Of a stretch of DNA of 43,020 nt, positions 1 to 6,379 are shown one piece after another. The DNA comes from a virus. Position numbers and translations under genes: made by a program. The notes beneath the pieces are model-generated. The model was given only the letters and a program-made list of their open reading frames with translations. It was not told the DNA's origin and did not search any database. Location: positions 1-43,020 of IMG/VR virus record IMGVR_UViG_3300033148_001190; one strand, given 5' to 3'. The first letter of the stretch is position 1. Each line of letters opens with the position of its first letter.

Positions 1-503
1 TCATCTAGCATGTCTGTTACATCTGATATGATGTTCTCTGCTAGCTTCGCTGTCGCTGCTACTATTAGAATGAACTTCTTATCTGTGAATAGGATACAAT
101 ATACTACAAAAATTTTCAGTAGCGTTGTCTTACCAAATCCACGAGGTAAGCCAAGAGCTAACTGAGGGAAGATTCTAGACTGGTGCGCATAGCCAAGTAG
201 CCAATCCCACACAGATTTAAATACAGGAGGAAAATCGAACTGGAATACAGTAGGCATTATGAGAGCGCCTAGGAAATCCAAGTCCTGCTTAGCTAGATTA
301 CTTACATCTTGCGCAGATGCTCCCAGCTGCCGTATCTCTGTACCTGCTGACTCACCTCCCTCCAGCTCAGATAAGGATACAGCAGACTTAGGAGGTTCAG
401 ATACAGTAGCTGGCATATCTAAAGCACCTAGATCTGCTGCTGGCTTATCTTCGTCATACCCTCCTAGATCTGCTAGTAGGTCGTGATTCTTATCCTTACT
501 CAT
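1..503 (-). CDS. terL: Terminase large subunit, N-terminal part (cut by window end)
   Basis: This is the ATPase half of the DNA-packaging motor. Reading leftward from an ATG at 503, the protein has a low-complexity, acidic N-terminal stretch of about 90 residues, then a Walker A P-loop (GLPRGFGKTT) near residue 123 followed by a hydrophobic strand. It runs off the window about 45 residues after the P-loop. The matching Walker B and nuclease domain lie at the other end of the window (41980-43020, same strand), so both pieces belong to one gene on a circular map. Joining the two ends directly shifts the frame and gives a stop, so a short segment between P-loop and Walker B is missing. The start lies just downstream of a small gene ending at 512. 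Confidence 0.9.
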   Translation of the reverse strand, partial: MSKDKNHDLLADLGGYDEDKPAADLGALDMPATVSEPPKSAVSLSELEGGESAGTEIRQLGASAQDVSNLAKQDLDFLGALIMPTVFQFDFPPVFKSVWDWLLGYAHQSRIFPQLALGLPRGFGKTTLLKIFVVYCILFTDKKFILIVAATAKLAENIISDVTDMLD

Positions 504-511
504 AACTGCTC

Positions 512-754
512 TTAGCCCCGAACCTTATAGGATACGGAGGATACGAAACAATGTGAGGAGCGAGTCTCTACAGCATAGCTAACTCTGTGAGCAGCCAGTC
601 TATCTAAGACAGTTCTAGCATTCTTAGCTATAGCCTCTACGTGAGGTCTTTGCATGGCTGTAACTGGCTTACCTGCAATTACTGCTACGACAGTTACTTC
701 TCTCCTAAGGGATAGTAGTTGAGCTAAAGCTCTTTCAGTTTTCATAGCTGTCAC
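512..754 (-). CDS. Small hypothetical protein between terminase subunits (80 aa)
   Basis: The gene encodes 80 residues of unknown function. I chose the GTG at 754 because a GGAGG ribosome-binding site sits about six bases upstream; an in-frame ATG nine bases downstream is less well spaced. It begins one base after the stop of the small terminase gene and ends just before the large terminase gene, so translation is probably coupled. The N-terminal half looks helical (many Ala, Leu and Arg); the C-terminus is Ser/Val-rich. I see no recognisable motif. A packaging accessory role is inferred from position only. Confidence 0.6.
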   Translation of the reverse strand: MTAMKTERALAQLLSLRREVTVVAVIAGKPVTAMQRPHVEAIAKNARTVLDRLAAHRVSYAVETRSSHCFVSSVSYKVRG

Positions 755-755
755 T

Positions 756-1256
756 TTATGCCTCCTCTGCTTGTTCCACTTGCTTAAGTAAGTTACCTGC
801 CTGCATAGTTACAAGGCTCTGATCTCCTGCACTTACTACTTGGTTATCTATATTAGTAGTAAACTTTACAGCTACGTGCGTAGGGAGAATGATATTAACA
901 ATGTTCTGTGAATTCGTTACTTGCTCAGGTGCAGACTGCCCACGACGCTTAGCTGCATTTATTACCTGTATAGCTTTTAGGATATCCTGTGGGCGCAGTA
1001 AGAGAGCCAGCTGCCTCTCTAACTTAGCTATTAAAGAGTCCTCTAGGGAGTCATAACTAGCATCTCTATCATTATGCTTCTGTAAGTTCTGATAGCGTAG
1101 TTCGGCTACCTGTCCCGCGAAAGTCTCATTAGCTAGAAGCTGCGATATGCGAGACGGCTCTACGCCCAATGCAGCCGCTACGCTTTCAGCTGAGACACCG
1201 CTACCTAGTAATGCGAGGGCGCGGTCTTCGGTAGGAGTGTTTTTTATCTGATTCAT
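756..1256 (-). CDS. terS: Terminase small subunit-like DNA-binding protein (166 aa)
   Basis: This is the probable packaging-site recognition subunit. Residues 15-45 form a helix-turn-helix-like segment (VSAESVAAALGVEPSRISQL). A charged, probably coiled-coil middle follows (around 65-115), then a beta-rich C-terminus. HTH, then coiled oligomerisation region, then C-terminal tail is the usual layout of phage small terminases, and 166 residues is a normal size. It is the first gene of the leftward late operon, upstream of the small ORF and the large terminase. The ATG at 1256 lacks a clear ribosome-binding site; two TATAAT-like boxes lie within 25 bases upstream. The call rests on HTH plus position, not on a recognised family signature. 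Confidence 0.65.
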   Translation of the reverse strand: MNQIKNTPTEDRALALLGSGVSAESVAAALGVEPSRISQLLANETFAGQVAELRYQNLQKHNDRDASYDSLEDSLIAKLERQLALLLRPQDILKAIQVINAAKRRGQSAPEQVTNSQNIVNIILPTHVAVKFTTNIDNQVVSAGDQSLVTMQAGNLLKQVEQAEEA

Positions 1257-1262
1257 GGGGAC

Positions 1263-1302
1263 ATTATAGGCTATTATATATAAGGTGTATATGTGGGAAT
1301 CA
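1263..1302 (-). promoter_or_regulatory. Candidate late (leftward) promoter
   Basis: Two TATAAT hexamers on the minus strand (1263-1268 and 1273-1278) sit directly upstream of the terS start. Neither has a good -35 hexamer at 16-18 bases, so this would be a weak or activator-dependent late promoter. The first box is so close to the ATG that a message from it would be nearly leaderless. Confidence 0.3.
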
Positions 1303-1415
1303 GTTTCACCTGTTCTTAGGGAGAGCTATGCGCTGAAAAAGTTTAGGGAATTTTAAGGTCTGGTATAGGAAAGGACACAACTTCAAAACTAAAAAGGCTC
1401 CTACCCCCTCCCTAA

Positions 1416-1498
1416 GAATGATTCGCATTAACACTTAGGTTCTCACTTAGACTTAGATGCAAGGCATAAGGTAGGATGCGAATGATTCCTATTAACAC
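1416..1498. repeat. Pair of 19-bp direct repeats in the divergent control region
   Basis: GAATGATTCGCATTAACAC at 1416-1434 recurs at 1480-1498 with two adjacent changes (17 of 19 identical, 64 bp apart). The core GAATGATTC is itself a 9-bp palindrome around a central base. Between them are three ACTTAG copies (about 1433-1456). These are plausible binding sites for a regulator controlling the divergent early and late operons. The surrounding 1257-1677 interval contains no convincing gene. Confidence 0.5.
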
Positions 1499-1511
1499 CG
1501 ATGGGGGTAGT

Positions 1512-1555
1512 GCGTAGATTGTCACATTGTGACGGCGTAGATTGTCACATATAAC
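1512..1555 (+). promoter_or_regulatory. Early promoter overlapped by operator-like repeats
   Basis: A -35 hexamer TTGTGA (1527-1532) lies 17 bp from a -10 hexamer TATAAC (1550-1555), a reasonable sigma70 promoter pointing to the 1678 gene. Overlapping it are two perfect 16-bp direct repeats, GCGTAGATTGTCACAT, at 1512-1527 and 1535-1550, and a perfect interrupted palindrome GTCACA-T-TGTGAC at 1521-1533. A protein bound to the repeats would cover the polymerase site, so this looks like an operator. Confidence 0.55.
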
Positions 1556-1677
1556 CTAGTGGAATGGTAGGGTACGGCACTGGTAAGGGATGCAGCGTGG
1601 TATAACTTGGCACGGTTCGTGCTTCTATATAGGTAAGGGGCGCAGCCTGTGCCACTACTTTATAGGATACTATTACC

Positions 1678-2439
1678 ATGATTAACTCTACTGATACTAG
1701 CAACAACCCTACCTCATCTAACGTACACATGGCAGACCTAAGCCGCGCTACTGCTAATGCTGTAGCCGATGCAGTCGCTACCGCCTCAGATGTTAATACC
1801 TTTAAGGAATACGACACAGCTCTGACCATTCCAGCAGTGGAGGGGTATCGCGCTGTTAAGTGTCTTTATAAGAAGAACGCTAAGACAGGCAAGGCAGCGG
1901 GAACTAATAGCTTTGTCCGTATCGCTGACCATATCACAAGCGAAGCGGTAACAGATAAGCTAGCGGGCCTCATGCCTTACCTTATAACCTACCTACAAGA
2001 AGAAGAAAACAAGGTAGTTAAGGCGAAGCATGTAGCAGGCGCTACCATCATTGACCCCGACACTATCAGCTTAGATAGCATCATTGCCGCCCTAGAATCT
2101 AGTGGCACCAACAACCGCTTGAATAAGGAACGCGTTGAAGAATGGTTTGCTGGCTCAATGCTCGAATCTCTGATGGTAGCATTTGCTGATAAGATGGGGC
2201 TATCTGATGAGCCTACGCAAGCAGAGCTGGATAAGCTGGAACAGATAACAGGTGTGTATAAAGCTAAGTTCGCCAGCCTTGCCAGTGGTAAGACTAGCTA
2301 CAGACCAGAAGAAGCTGAGTTGATGCTAAAAGCCCTAGATGTAACAGGAGCCGGAACTACTGAGATTGGTGGCCGCTTCGTGGTAAGGCTGGAGCGCATG
2401 AAGACAGTATCTACTGATGATCTTATGCTCTCACTGTAG
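1678..2439 (+). CDS. First early gene, unknown function (253 aa)
   Basis: This is the first rightward gene, with an AGGA ribosome-binding site about nine bases before the ATG and its own promoter region upstream. The protein is mostly helical, with a Thr/Ser/Ala-rich N-terminus (residues 1-45), a basic patch near 62-75 (KKNAKTGK), and an acidic helical C-terminal half. I do not recognise a family. Its C-terminal half resembles that of the 8662-9408 product: an ungapped segment with shared Ser, Ile, Leu/Ile-x-Lys-Glu and Glu-x-x-Ala positions, followed by a Lys-x-Lys-x-x-Ser segment. The two may be distant paralogues. A terminator follows immediately. Early host takeover or origin binding are possible roles, but nothing in the sequence decides. 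Confidence 0.85.
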   Translation: MINSTDTSNNPTSSNVHMADLSRATANAVADAVATASDVNTFKEYDTALTIPAVEGYRAVKCLYKKNAKTGKAAGTNSFVRIADHITSEAVTDKLAGLMPYLITYLQEEENKVVKAKHVAGATIIDPDTISLDSIIAALESSGTNNRLNKERVEEWFAGSMLESLMVAFADKMGLSDEPTQAELDKLEQITGVYKAKFASLASGKTSYRPEEAELMLKALDVTGAGTTEIGGRFVVRLERMKTVSTDDLMLSL

Positions 2440-2456
2440 ATAGCTACTCCCTTATA

Positions 2457-2480
2457 GCCTCCTTCATTGGGGGCATTTTT
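2457..2480 (+). terminator. Rho-independent terminator after the first early gene
   Basis: GCCTCC (2457-2462) pairs with GGGGGC (2469-2474), with one U-G pair and a six-base loop, and is followed by ATTTTT. It starts 18 bases after the stop of the 1678 gene and separates that gene from the repeat-rich region beyond. Confidence 0.75.
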
Positions 2481-2542
2481 ATGCCTATAGATATGGTAGC
2501 TGAGAGGTTCTTACAATGTATCTTAGATTTAGTTATTCTGGA

Positions 2543-2590
2543 ATATGGCAAATCGTGCCAATGTGTGCCAACTTGCCACAATGCCAGAAC
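2543..2590 (+). repeat. Left TGCCA-box array (iteron-like)
   Basis: Five pentamer boxes: TGGCA at 2546, then TGCCA at 2556, 2566, 2574 and 2582. Start-to-start spacing is 10, 10, 8, 8. The first two form a 15-bp inverted repeat with a 5-bp spacer. The array is the mirror image of the one at 2922-2969: aligned as reverse complements without gaps, I count 34 of 48 identical bases, with all five boxes in register. Confidence 0.8.
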
Positions 2591-2830
2591 ACCCCTATAT
2601 GGGTATCCAGAGGTATATATATATCATGTATCTATCTAGCAGCTATATAGTATCTATATCTAGTATCTATCTTGTATCTATATATCTAATAGACTGTTTA
2701 TATATCTATATATTATATTCTTTAAAGATACCCTCTAAAATATACATCAATGGCATAACACACTACATAGGAGGATACTAGATACATACTCTTAGGTACA
2801 GGATATACTACGCAGTAGGATAGATACCAC

Positions 2831-2869
2831 CTATATACACACCATGTTAGATATCTAGTGTGTATATAG
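2831..2869. repeat. Perfect 12-bp inverted repeat in the AT-rich core
   Basis: CTATATACACAC (2831-2842) and GTGTGTATATAG (2858-2869) are exact reverse complements around a 15-nt loop. Nothing like a terminator T-run follows, so it is more likely a DNA hairpin or protein-binding palindrome belonging to the candidate origin. Confidence 0.6.
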
Positions 2870-2913
2870 CTGTTACCTTAGATGTACAGAGGATAGAGAG
2901 GGATATATACCCC

Positions 2914-2942
2914 TTGACCTCCTTATGGCATTATGGCATAAT
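2914..2942 (+). promoter_or_regulatory. Sigma70-type promoter inside the right iteron array
   Basis: TTGACC (2914-2919), a 17-bp spacer and CATAAT (2937-2942) form a good sigma70 promoter reading into the 3031 gene and the operon beyond. The spacer and -10 box contain three TGGCA boxes, so an iteron-binding protein would occlude the promoter. This gives a direct way to couple origin binding to transcription of the replication operon. Confidence 0.65.
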
Positions 2943-2969
2943 GGCAAAGTGTGGCAATGTTTGCCATAA
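2922..2969 (-). repeat. Right TGGCA-box array (mirror of the left array)
   Basis: Boxes: TGGCA at 2926, 2934, 2942 and 2952, then TGCCA at 2962. Spacing is 8, 8, 10, 10, the exact reverse of the left array. The outermost pair again forms TGGCA-N5-TGCCA. Conservation of orientation, number and spacing argues against chance. Confidence 0.8.
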
Positions 2970-3030
2970 ATCCGTATCCCTTTCTACCTAAGAAAGAGAA
3001 CGCACAATACAGATACAAGGAAACTATACA

Positions 3031-3372
3031 ATGAGTAAGAATAGCGTAGATAAGAATATCCCAGCTACCATAGGTACAGGCGTAGTTGTAGAGGATGATA
3101 TTATTATATCCATAGACCCCGCGATACATGGTTACTACCTGTATTATATCCTATGCGTAGAGAAGAGTGACAAAGGTAAGCTGTTAGCTGTAAGAGTAAT
3201 GGGAGCGGGTGATATCTTAGACATGGCTCGCGAGTATACAGAAGCTACCTCTTATGTTATCTGGTACTCTCCAACAGCTATGGCGCTGCTCTCTCCTGTA
3301 GAGGAAACTACCACTACTACCCTGGCTAACATAGGCGCAAGCGTAGAGAGCGTAGGTGATAGCAATGAGTAG
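3031..3372 (+). CDS. Hypothetical early protein (113 aa)
   Basis: First gene after the iteron-embedded promoter, with AAGGA eight bases before the ATG. The 113-residue product has alternating hydrophobic strands (around 17-45 and 50-60), a short helix, a Thr-rich run near residues 93-98 and no recognised motif. It overlaps the next gene by eight bases, the start of a long chain of tightly packed, often overlapping small genes. Function unknown. Being first downstream of a promoter that iteron binding could block, it is one candidate for an origin or promoter regulator, but no DNA-binding motif is visible. Confidence 0.75.
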   Translation: MSKNSVDKNIPATIGTGVVVEDDIIISIDPAIHGYYLYYILCVEKSDKGKLLAVRVMGAGDILDMAREYTEATSYVIWYSPTAMALLSPVEETTTTTLANIGASVESVGDSNE

Positions 3373-3553
3373 TATTAAATATAATCGTAGCCCCGCTGAT
3401 CTTAGGTACAGTATGTCTATTCGGTATATGTATCTAGCAGCAGCTAAGAGACAAGATACCTTAGCTATGGATGTCTTATCTATAGAAATAGGTATGATGC
3501 TAGCTACCAGAGAGCGTTCTTCTAGTGCAGTATATCTAGGAAGGAGAAGCTAA
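3365..3553 (+). CDS. Small hypothetical protein (62 aa)
   Basis: I prefer the ATG at 3365, six bases after an AGGTGA ribosome-binding site, over an in-frame GTG nine bases earlier. The protein is short, basic and Tyr/Arg/Ser-rich. It overlaps the end of the preceding gene and stops just before the next ATG. No motif is recognised. Confidence 0.6.
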   Translation: MSSIKYNRSPADLRYSMSIRYMYLAAAKRQDTLAMDVLSIEIGMMLATRERSSSAVYLGRRS

Positions 3554-3554
3554 G

Positions 3555-3926
3555 ATGGCATATGATACAGATATACCTTATATCCCTACTCCAGTTACAG
3601 AGAGTATGTGGCAAGATGTACTTACCCACTGGGAAGCTATAGTAGCTGATGTACTAGGTGAAAGTATCGGAAGGATTAGTTGTGCTTTCTGTCAGGAGTA
3701 TAATGAGTACCTTATTCCTTCTATATACGCATGTAAGGGCTGCCCTATCTACGCTCATACAGGTAAGAAGTTCTGTGATGCTACTCCTCATAGGATGGTA
3801 TTTAACTATATAGTAAAGAACAGACCAAACGCAGCTACCGCAGGAGCTAAAAAAGAACTTGCTTTCCTAACTATGCTATATAACAAGTGGCAGAAAGAAC
3901 AGAAGGAACAAGACAATGGCAGCTAA
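3555..3926 (+). CDS. Cys-rich hypothetical protein, possible zinc binder (123 aa)
   Basis: An AAGGAG ribosome-binding site lies about ten bases before the ATG. The protein has clustered cysteines: a CAFC pair near residue 43, a CKGC pair near 61, and a further Cys and His near 74-80. Two CxxC pairs suggest a zinc-binding fold. The C-terminus is a charged helix rich in Lys, Glu and Gln. The last codons overlap the start of the next gene. Function unknown; small zinc proteins of this sort occur in the early regions of many lytic phages. Confidence 0.7.
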   Translation: MAYDTDIPYIPTPVTESMWQDVLTHWEAIVADVLGESIGRISCAFCQEYNEYLIPSIYACKGCPIYAHTGKKFCDATPHRMVFNYIVKNRPNAATAGAKKELAFLTMLYNKWQKEQKEQDNGS

Positions 3927-4344
3927 CAGAGTCACTAAGTACCGTCCCTCTCTTACACTAGTACAGATGCAACATATCACTGCTATGTGTAAGATGGAGC
4001 AACCTATATCTAACCTATCTATGGAGGTAGTAGCTACTCTCTCTACCTACATAGCTAAGGCAGAGAACAATGCTGTATCACCCGCGTATGCTACCTCACC
4101 TAAGCAGTCATTAGAGCAGAGCTTAGGTATGGGCTCTCCTACATCTGGTACCTTTATGTTTCAAGGTGAGGTATACACAGATAAGGAAGAGTACTGGGCA
4201 GCATGTTATAAGGTATATGCTCTCAATCCTACCTCCCTGTCTCTTATAGAGATAGGAGCAGCTAAGGAACATATGTACCTAGAAGGTCTTATGTCTAATG
4301 TAGAGATAGCGGATTTTGAGAAAGAATCTTTTGGTTTAAAGTAA
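3916..4344 (+). CDS. Hypothetical protein (142 aa)
   Basis: It starts inside the end of the preceding gene with an AAGGAACAAG ribosome-binding site, so translation is probably coupled. The product has a helical N-terminal half, a Ser/Pro/Gly-rich linker around residues 55-78, and a Tyr/Trp-rich segment (residues 85-103). No family is recognised. A perfect 5-bp hairpin (4355-4369) follows in the short gap before the next ribosome-binding site. Confidence 0.7.
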   Translation: MAANRVTKYRPSLTLVQMQHITAMCKMEQPISNLSMEVVATLSTYIAKAENNAVSPAYATSPKQSLEQSLGMGSPTSGTFMFQGEVYTDKEEYWAACYKVYALNPTSLSLIEIGAAKEHMYLEGLMSNVEIADFEKESFGLK

Positions 4345-4382
4345 CACGAAACTAGCAGGTATATCCTGCAAAGGAAACTAAG

Positions 4383-4559
4383 ATGGTAACTACAGAAGAG
4401 TTTGATAAGATGGCTCGTAAGTATGCTGAGATTGTAACTAGGCAAGATGAACTCATAGTTGAGTTAAGGACAGCATTAGCTATAAGAAATAAGCAGATAG
4501 CTCTGTATAAAGAAATACTAGCTGCTTATGAGGATTCAGCAGAGGGAACTAAGCCATGA
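4383..4559 (+). CDS. Small coiled-coil protein (58 aa)
   Basis: A short gene with a strong AAGGAAACTAAG leader before the ATG at 4383. Its TGA overlaps the next start as ATGA. The product is almost entirely helical, with regularly spaced hydrophobics among Glu, Lys and Arg, consistent with one coiled coil. Function unknown. Tight coupling on both sides supports it as a real gene. Confidence 0.7.
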   Translation: MVTTEEFDKMARKYAEIVTRQDELIVELRTALAIRNKQIALYKEILAAYEDSAEGTKP

Positions 4560-4792
4560 AAAAGAAAGTATGTGTAACAGTGTATGAGAACGCTAAGTAT
4601 AAGGGTGTTAATTTCCTAAAGTTCCAAAGTAGTTATTATCCCTTTACTACTGATGGCCCTGATAGCCCTGAGCTAAAGGATATAGCAAGGAGCTTAGCAA
4701 GACACAGAAACTATACCCAAGCAGATGAACGAGCTATAGGTGAGCTAACCTACACAGGTAAGAAGTTCTACTTCAATAGGGAGCGTAGCTAA
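4556..4792 (+). CDS. Small hypothetical protein (78 aa)
   Basis: It starts in a 4-base ATGA overlap with the previous gene and ends in a TAATG overlap with the next, a pattern of translational coupling. The protein is basic and rich in Tyr, Phe, Lys and Arg, with beta strands at both ends. No motif is recognised. Confidence 0.7.
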   Translation: MKKKVCVTVYENAKYKGVNFLKFQSSYYPFTTDGPDSPELKDIARSLARHRNYTQADERAIGELTYTGKKFYFNRERS

Positions 4793-5772
4793 TGGCTAGA
4801 GTAACCTGTGCTATCAGTGGTATACAGTTCTCCTGTGACCACTTACCTATAGTTCTTACAGAGAAGTGTGGTTACATACACCCCGTCTTTGCTATACCCA
4901 GGAAGAAACTCTATGGTATATATAGCAAGCACTGTAAGAATCATCTAACTCATACAGACAGCTATCTCCTGTTCCTAGCTCTCATACATTCTACAGGTCA
5001 GGTAGAGTGGGCAGCACCAGCTAGGCTAGACCCAGAAGATAAGCAGACAGTAGCTTTCATAGAGAATAATGTAGGTCAGCTACTGCGAGTGATAGAGCTA
5101 ACAGATGCTATCCTAACCCCAGCTTTTAAGCAACCTAGCTTTGCAGTACGAGAGCATAGCGACCTGACTAAGCAACTCCCTAGCTGGATAGCAGCATGGA
5201 GAGATAACATAGCTAACTATGAGAGAGGTTATGCCTCAGATAGAGAGCGTGACTCACTTGTTAAGATAGAGAACAAACTATCCTACCTCATTAAGTCAGG
5301 TCTCGACCCTAAGTCTTATGCTAAGAATGTAGCAGAGTGGGCCTCTCGTACAGCTTGTTTCCCTGACGATGTAACAGATGAGTGGGAACGTATCATTCGC
5401 TCTTGCTTTAACTCAGAGAAAATGTTCTCTACTCCATTAGCTACTCTTAAAGAGATTAAAGCATACTGTGAGGAGAACATAGAAGCAGGGTCTATACACT
5501 TTCACGCATTGCAACGCAACCTAAGAGAAGGTATTGCACGACATACAGACTTCTTAGGTCTGTCTCCTGCACATCTAGGTTACACTCTCATGCCTATAGA
5601 CTCTACTAAGAATGATGCAGAGTTAGAAAGTATCAAGGCAGCAGCACCTACCTCAGAACCAGTGGAGTCTGACTATCCATCTAAGGTAGCCTATCTGAGA
5701 GCGAAACTCAGGTACCGCGTAGCTAAGAGTGTAACAGCACAGAGCGTAACCCCTACAGAGGAAACTATCTAA
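4792..5772 (+). CDS. Conserved-looking 326-aa protein with Cys/His N-terminus
   Basis: The N-terminal 55 residues carry Cys and His spaced like a zinc-binding module (Cys 6, 15, 27 and 48 with nearby His). A long, mainly helical body with several Trp residues follows, and then a Ser/Glu/Pro-rich linker and a basic C-terminal helix. It lies directly upstream of helicase and replication genes. I do not recognise a named family. Because no primase is visible in this window, a replication accessory or primase-like role is worth testing; the classical primase motifs are not present. It starts at TAATG and overlaps the next start at its stop. Confidence 0.75.
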   Translation: MARVTCAISGIQFSCDHLPIVLTEKCGYIHPVFAIPRKKLYGIYSKHCKNHLTHTDSYLLFLALIHSTGQVEWAAPARLDPEDKQTVAFIENNVGQLLRVIELTDAILTPAFKQPSFAVREHSDLTKQLPSWIAAWRDNIANYERGYASDRERDSLVKIENKLSYLIKSGLDPKSYAKNVAEWASRTACFPDDVTDEWERIIRSCFNSEKMFSTPLATLKEIKAYCEENIEAGSIHFHALQRNLREGIARHTDFLGLSPAHLGYTLMPIDSTKNDAELESIKAAAPTSEPVESDYPSKVAYLRAKLRYRVAKSVTAQSVTPTEETI

Positions 5773-6119
5773 TGTACCCAGACGACTATACCCTAGCACC
5801 TCTTGCATCTATTGCAGCTCTTAAAAAGTATGGAGTACAGCGGTCTACCGCTCTATACTTTAGGAATAATTTCTGGGACATACCATTACGTTCCTTAGAA
5901 CTGTTCTCTACCCGCTACCTTCTTAAATGGGAAGCAGCGCACGTAAGGCACCAGATAGAAGCAGGTACAATACAGCGTAAGGGAGTAACCTATCAGGTTA
6001 TCTATTACCGCACTGACCCTGTAGCAGTTAAGAAACATACAGGTAAGGTACTGCTATCATTCAGAGCATTGGATGAAGTATATGGCGCATCCCCTGTAGT
6101 TCTTATAACGATTGCATAG
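5772..6119 (+). CDS. Hypothetical protein, possibly DNA-binding (115 aa)
   Basis: The start overlaps the stop of the 326-residue gene. Residues 10-55 are helical with basic and aromatic residues; the C-terminal half is predicted strands ending in a hydrophobic tail. A helix-turn-helix-like N-terminus is possible but not clear. Function unknown; coupling to the upstream gene suggests they act together. Confidence 0.65.
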   Translation: MYPDDYTLAPLASIAALKKYGVQRSTALYFRNNFWDIPLRSLELFSTRYLLKWEAAHVRHQIEAGTIQRKGVTYQVIYYRTDPVAVKKHTGKVLLSFRALDEVYGASPVVLITIA

Positions 6120-6130
6120 AGGCTAGGGAT

Positions 6131-6379
6131 ATGAACGAAGATAACAAACTCTATGTACGGGTACACAGAACTTTTAACTGGTGGTATGTAGAAGCTACTC
6201 CTACAGGTAAGTGGAAAATAAAAAATGAGAATGAAGAAGTAACCTTATACATAGAGGTACTTATATCTAGCGTACAGACAGAGCAAGACATAGCTCCTAT
6301 AATGGCCCATGAAAATAAGCTTGTCTTACGCATAGACCATAACAATGAATGTGGCACAGAAGAGGAAACTAAATCATGA
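6131..6379 (+). CDS. Small hypothetical protein (82 aa)
   Basis: An AGGGAT stretch just before the ATG is a poor ribosome-binding site, but the gene fits neatly between its neighbours and its stop overlaps the helicase start by four bases. The product has Trp-rich strands at residues 10-25 and an acidic C-terminus. No family is recognised. Confidence 0.65.
   Translation: MNEDNKLYVRVHRTFNWWYVEATPTGKWKIKNENEEVTLYIEVLISSVQTEQDIAPIMAHENKLVLRIDHNNECGTEEETKS

Larger units (their letters stand above)
2543..2969. other. Candidate replication origin: AT-rich core between inverted iteron arrays
   Basis: The 590-nt interval 2440-3030 has no credible gene. It is bounded by two five-box arrays in opposite orientation. 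Between them lie about 330 nt dominated by degenerate TATCTA/TATATA repeats (strongest at 2630-2725), the sort of easily melted DNA expected at an unwinding element. A single TGGCA box (2751-2755) falls almost exactly at the symmetry centre, and a 12-bp hairpin lies at 2831-2869. Iterons plus an AT-rich element are the classical layout of phage and plasmid origins. An origin is the inference; a partition or transcription-control site is the alternative. It lies upstream of the replication genes. Confidence 0.6.

Noticed and set aside
1521-1550. Possible CRP site from TGTGA and TCACA elements
   Set aside because: The half-sites are in the wrong order or 12 bp apart instead of 6; better seen as a phage operator.
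1257-1677. Lysogeny module
   Set aside because: No integrase, repressor, or attachment-site-like repeat was found here or elsewhere; repeats alone do not support a temperate phage.
1545-1829. Minus-strand open frame of 94 codons over the early promoter
   Set aside because: It overlaps the early gene and control region, lacks a ribosome-binding site and has no recognisable product.
2545-2781. Open frame of 78 codons across the AT-rich core
   Set aside because: It is Tyr/Ile/Ser low complexity from TATCTA repeats, lacks a ribosome-binding site, and covers the iteron array.
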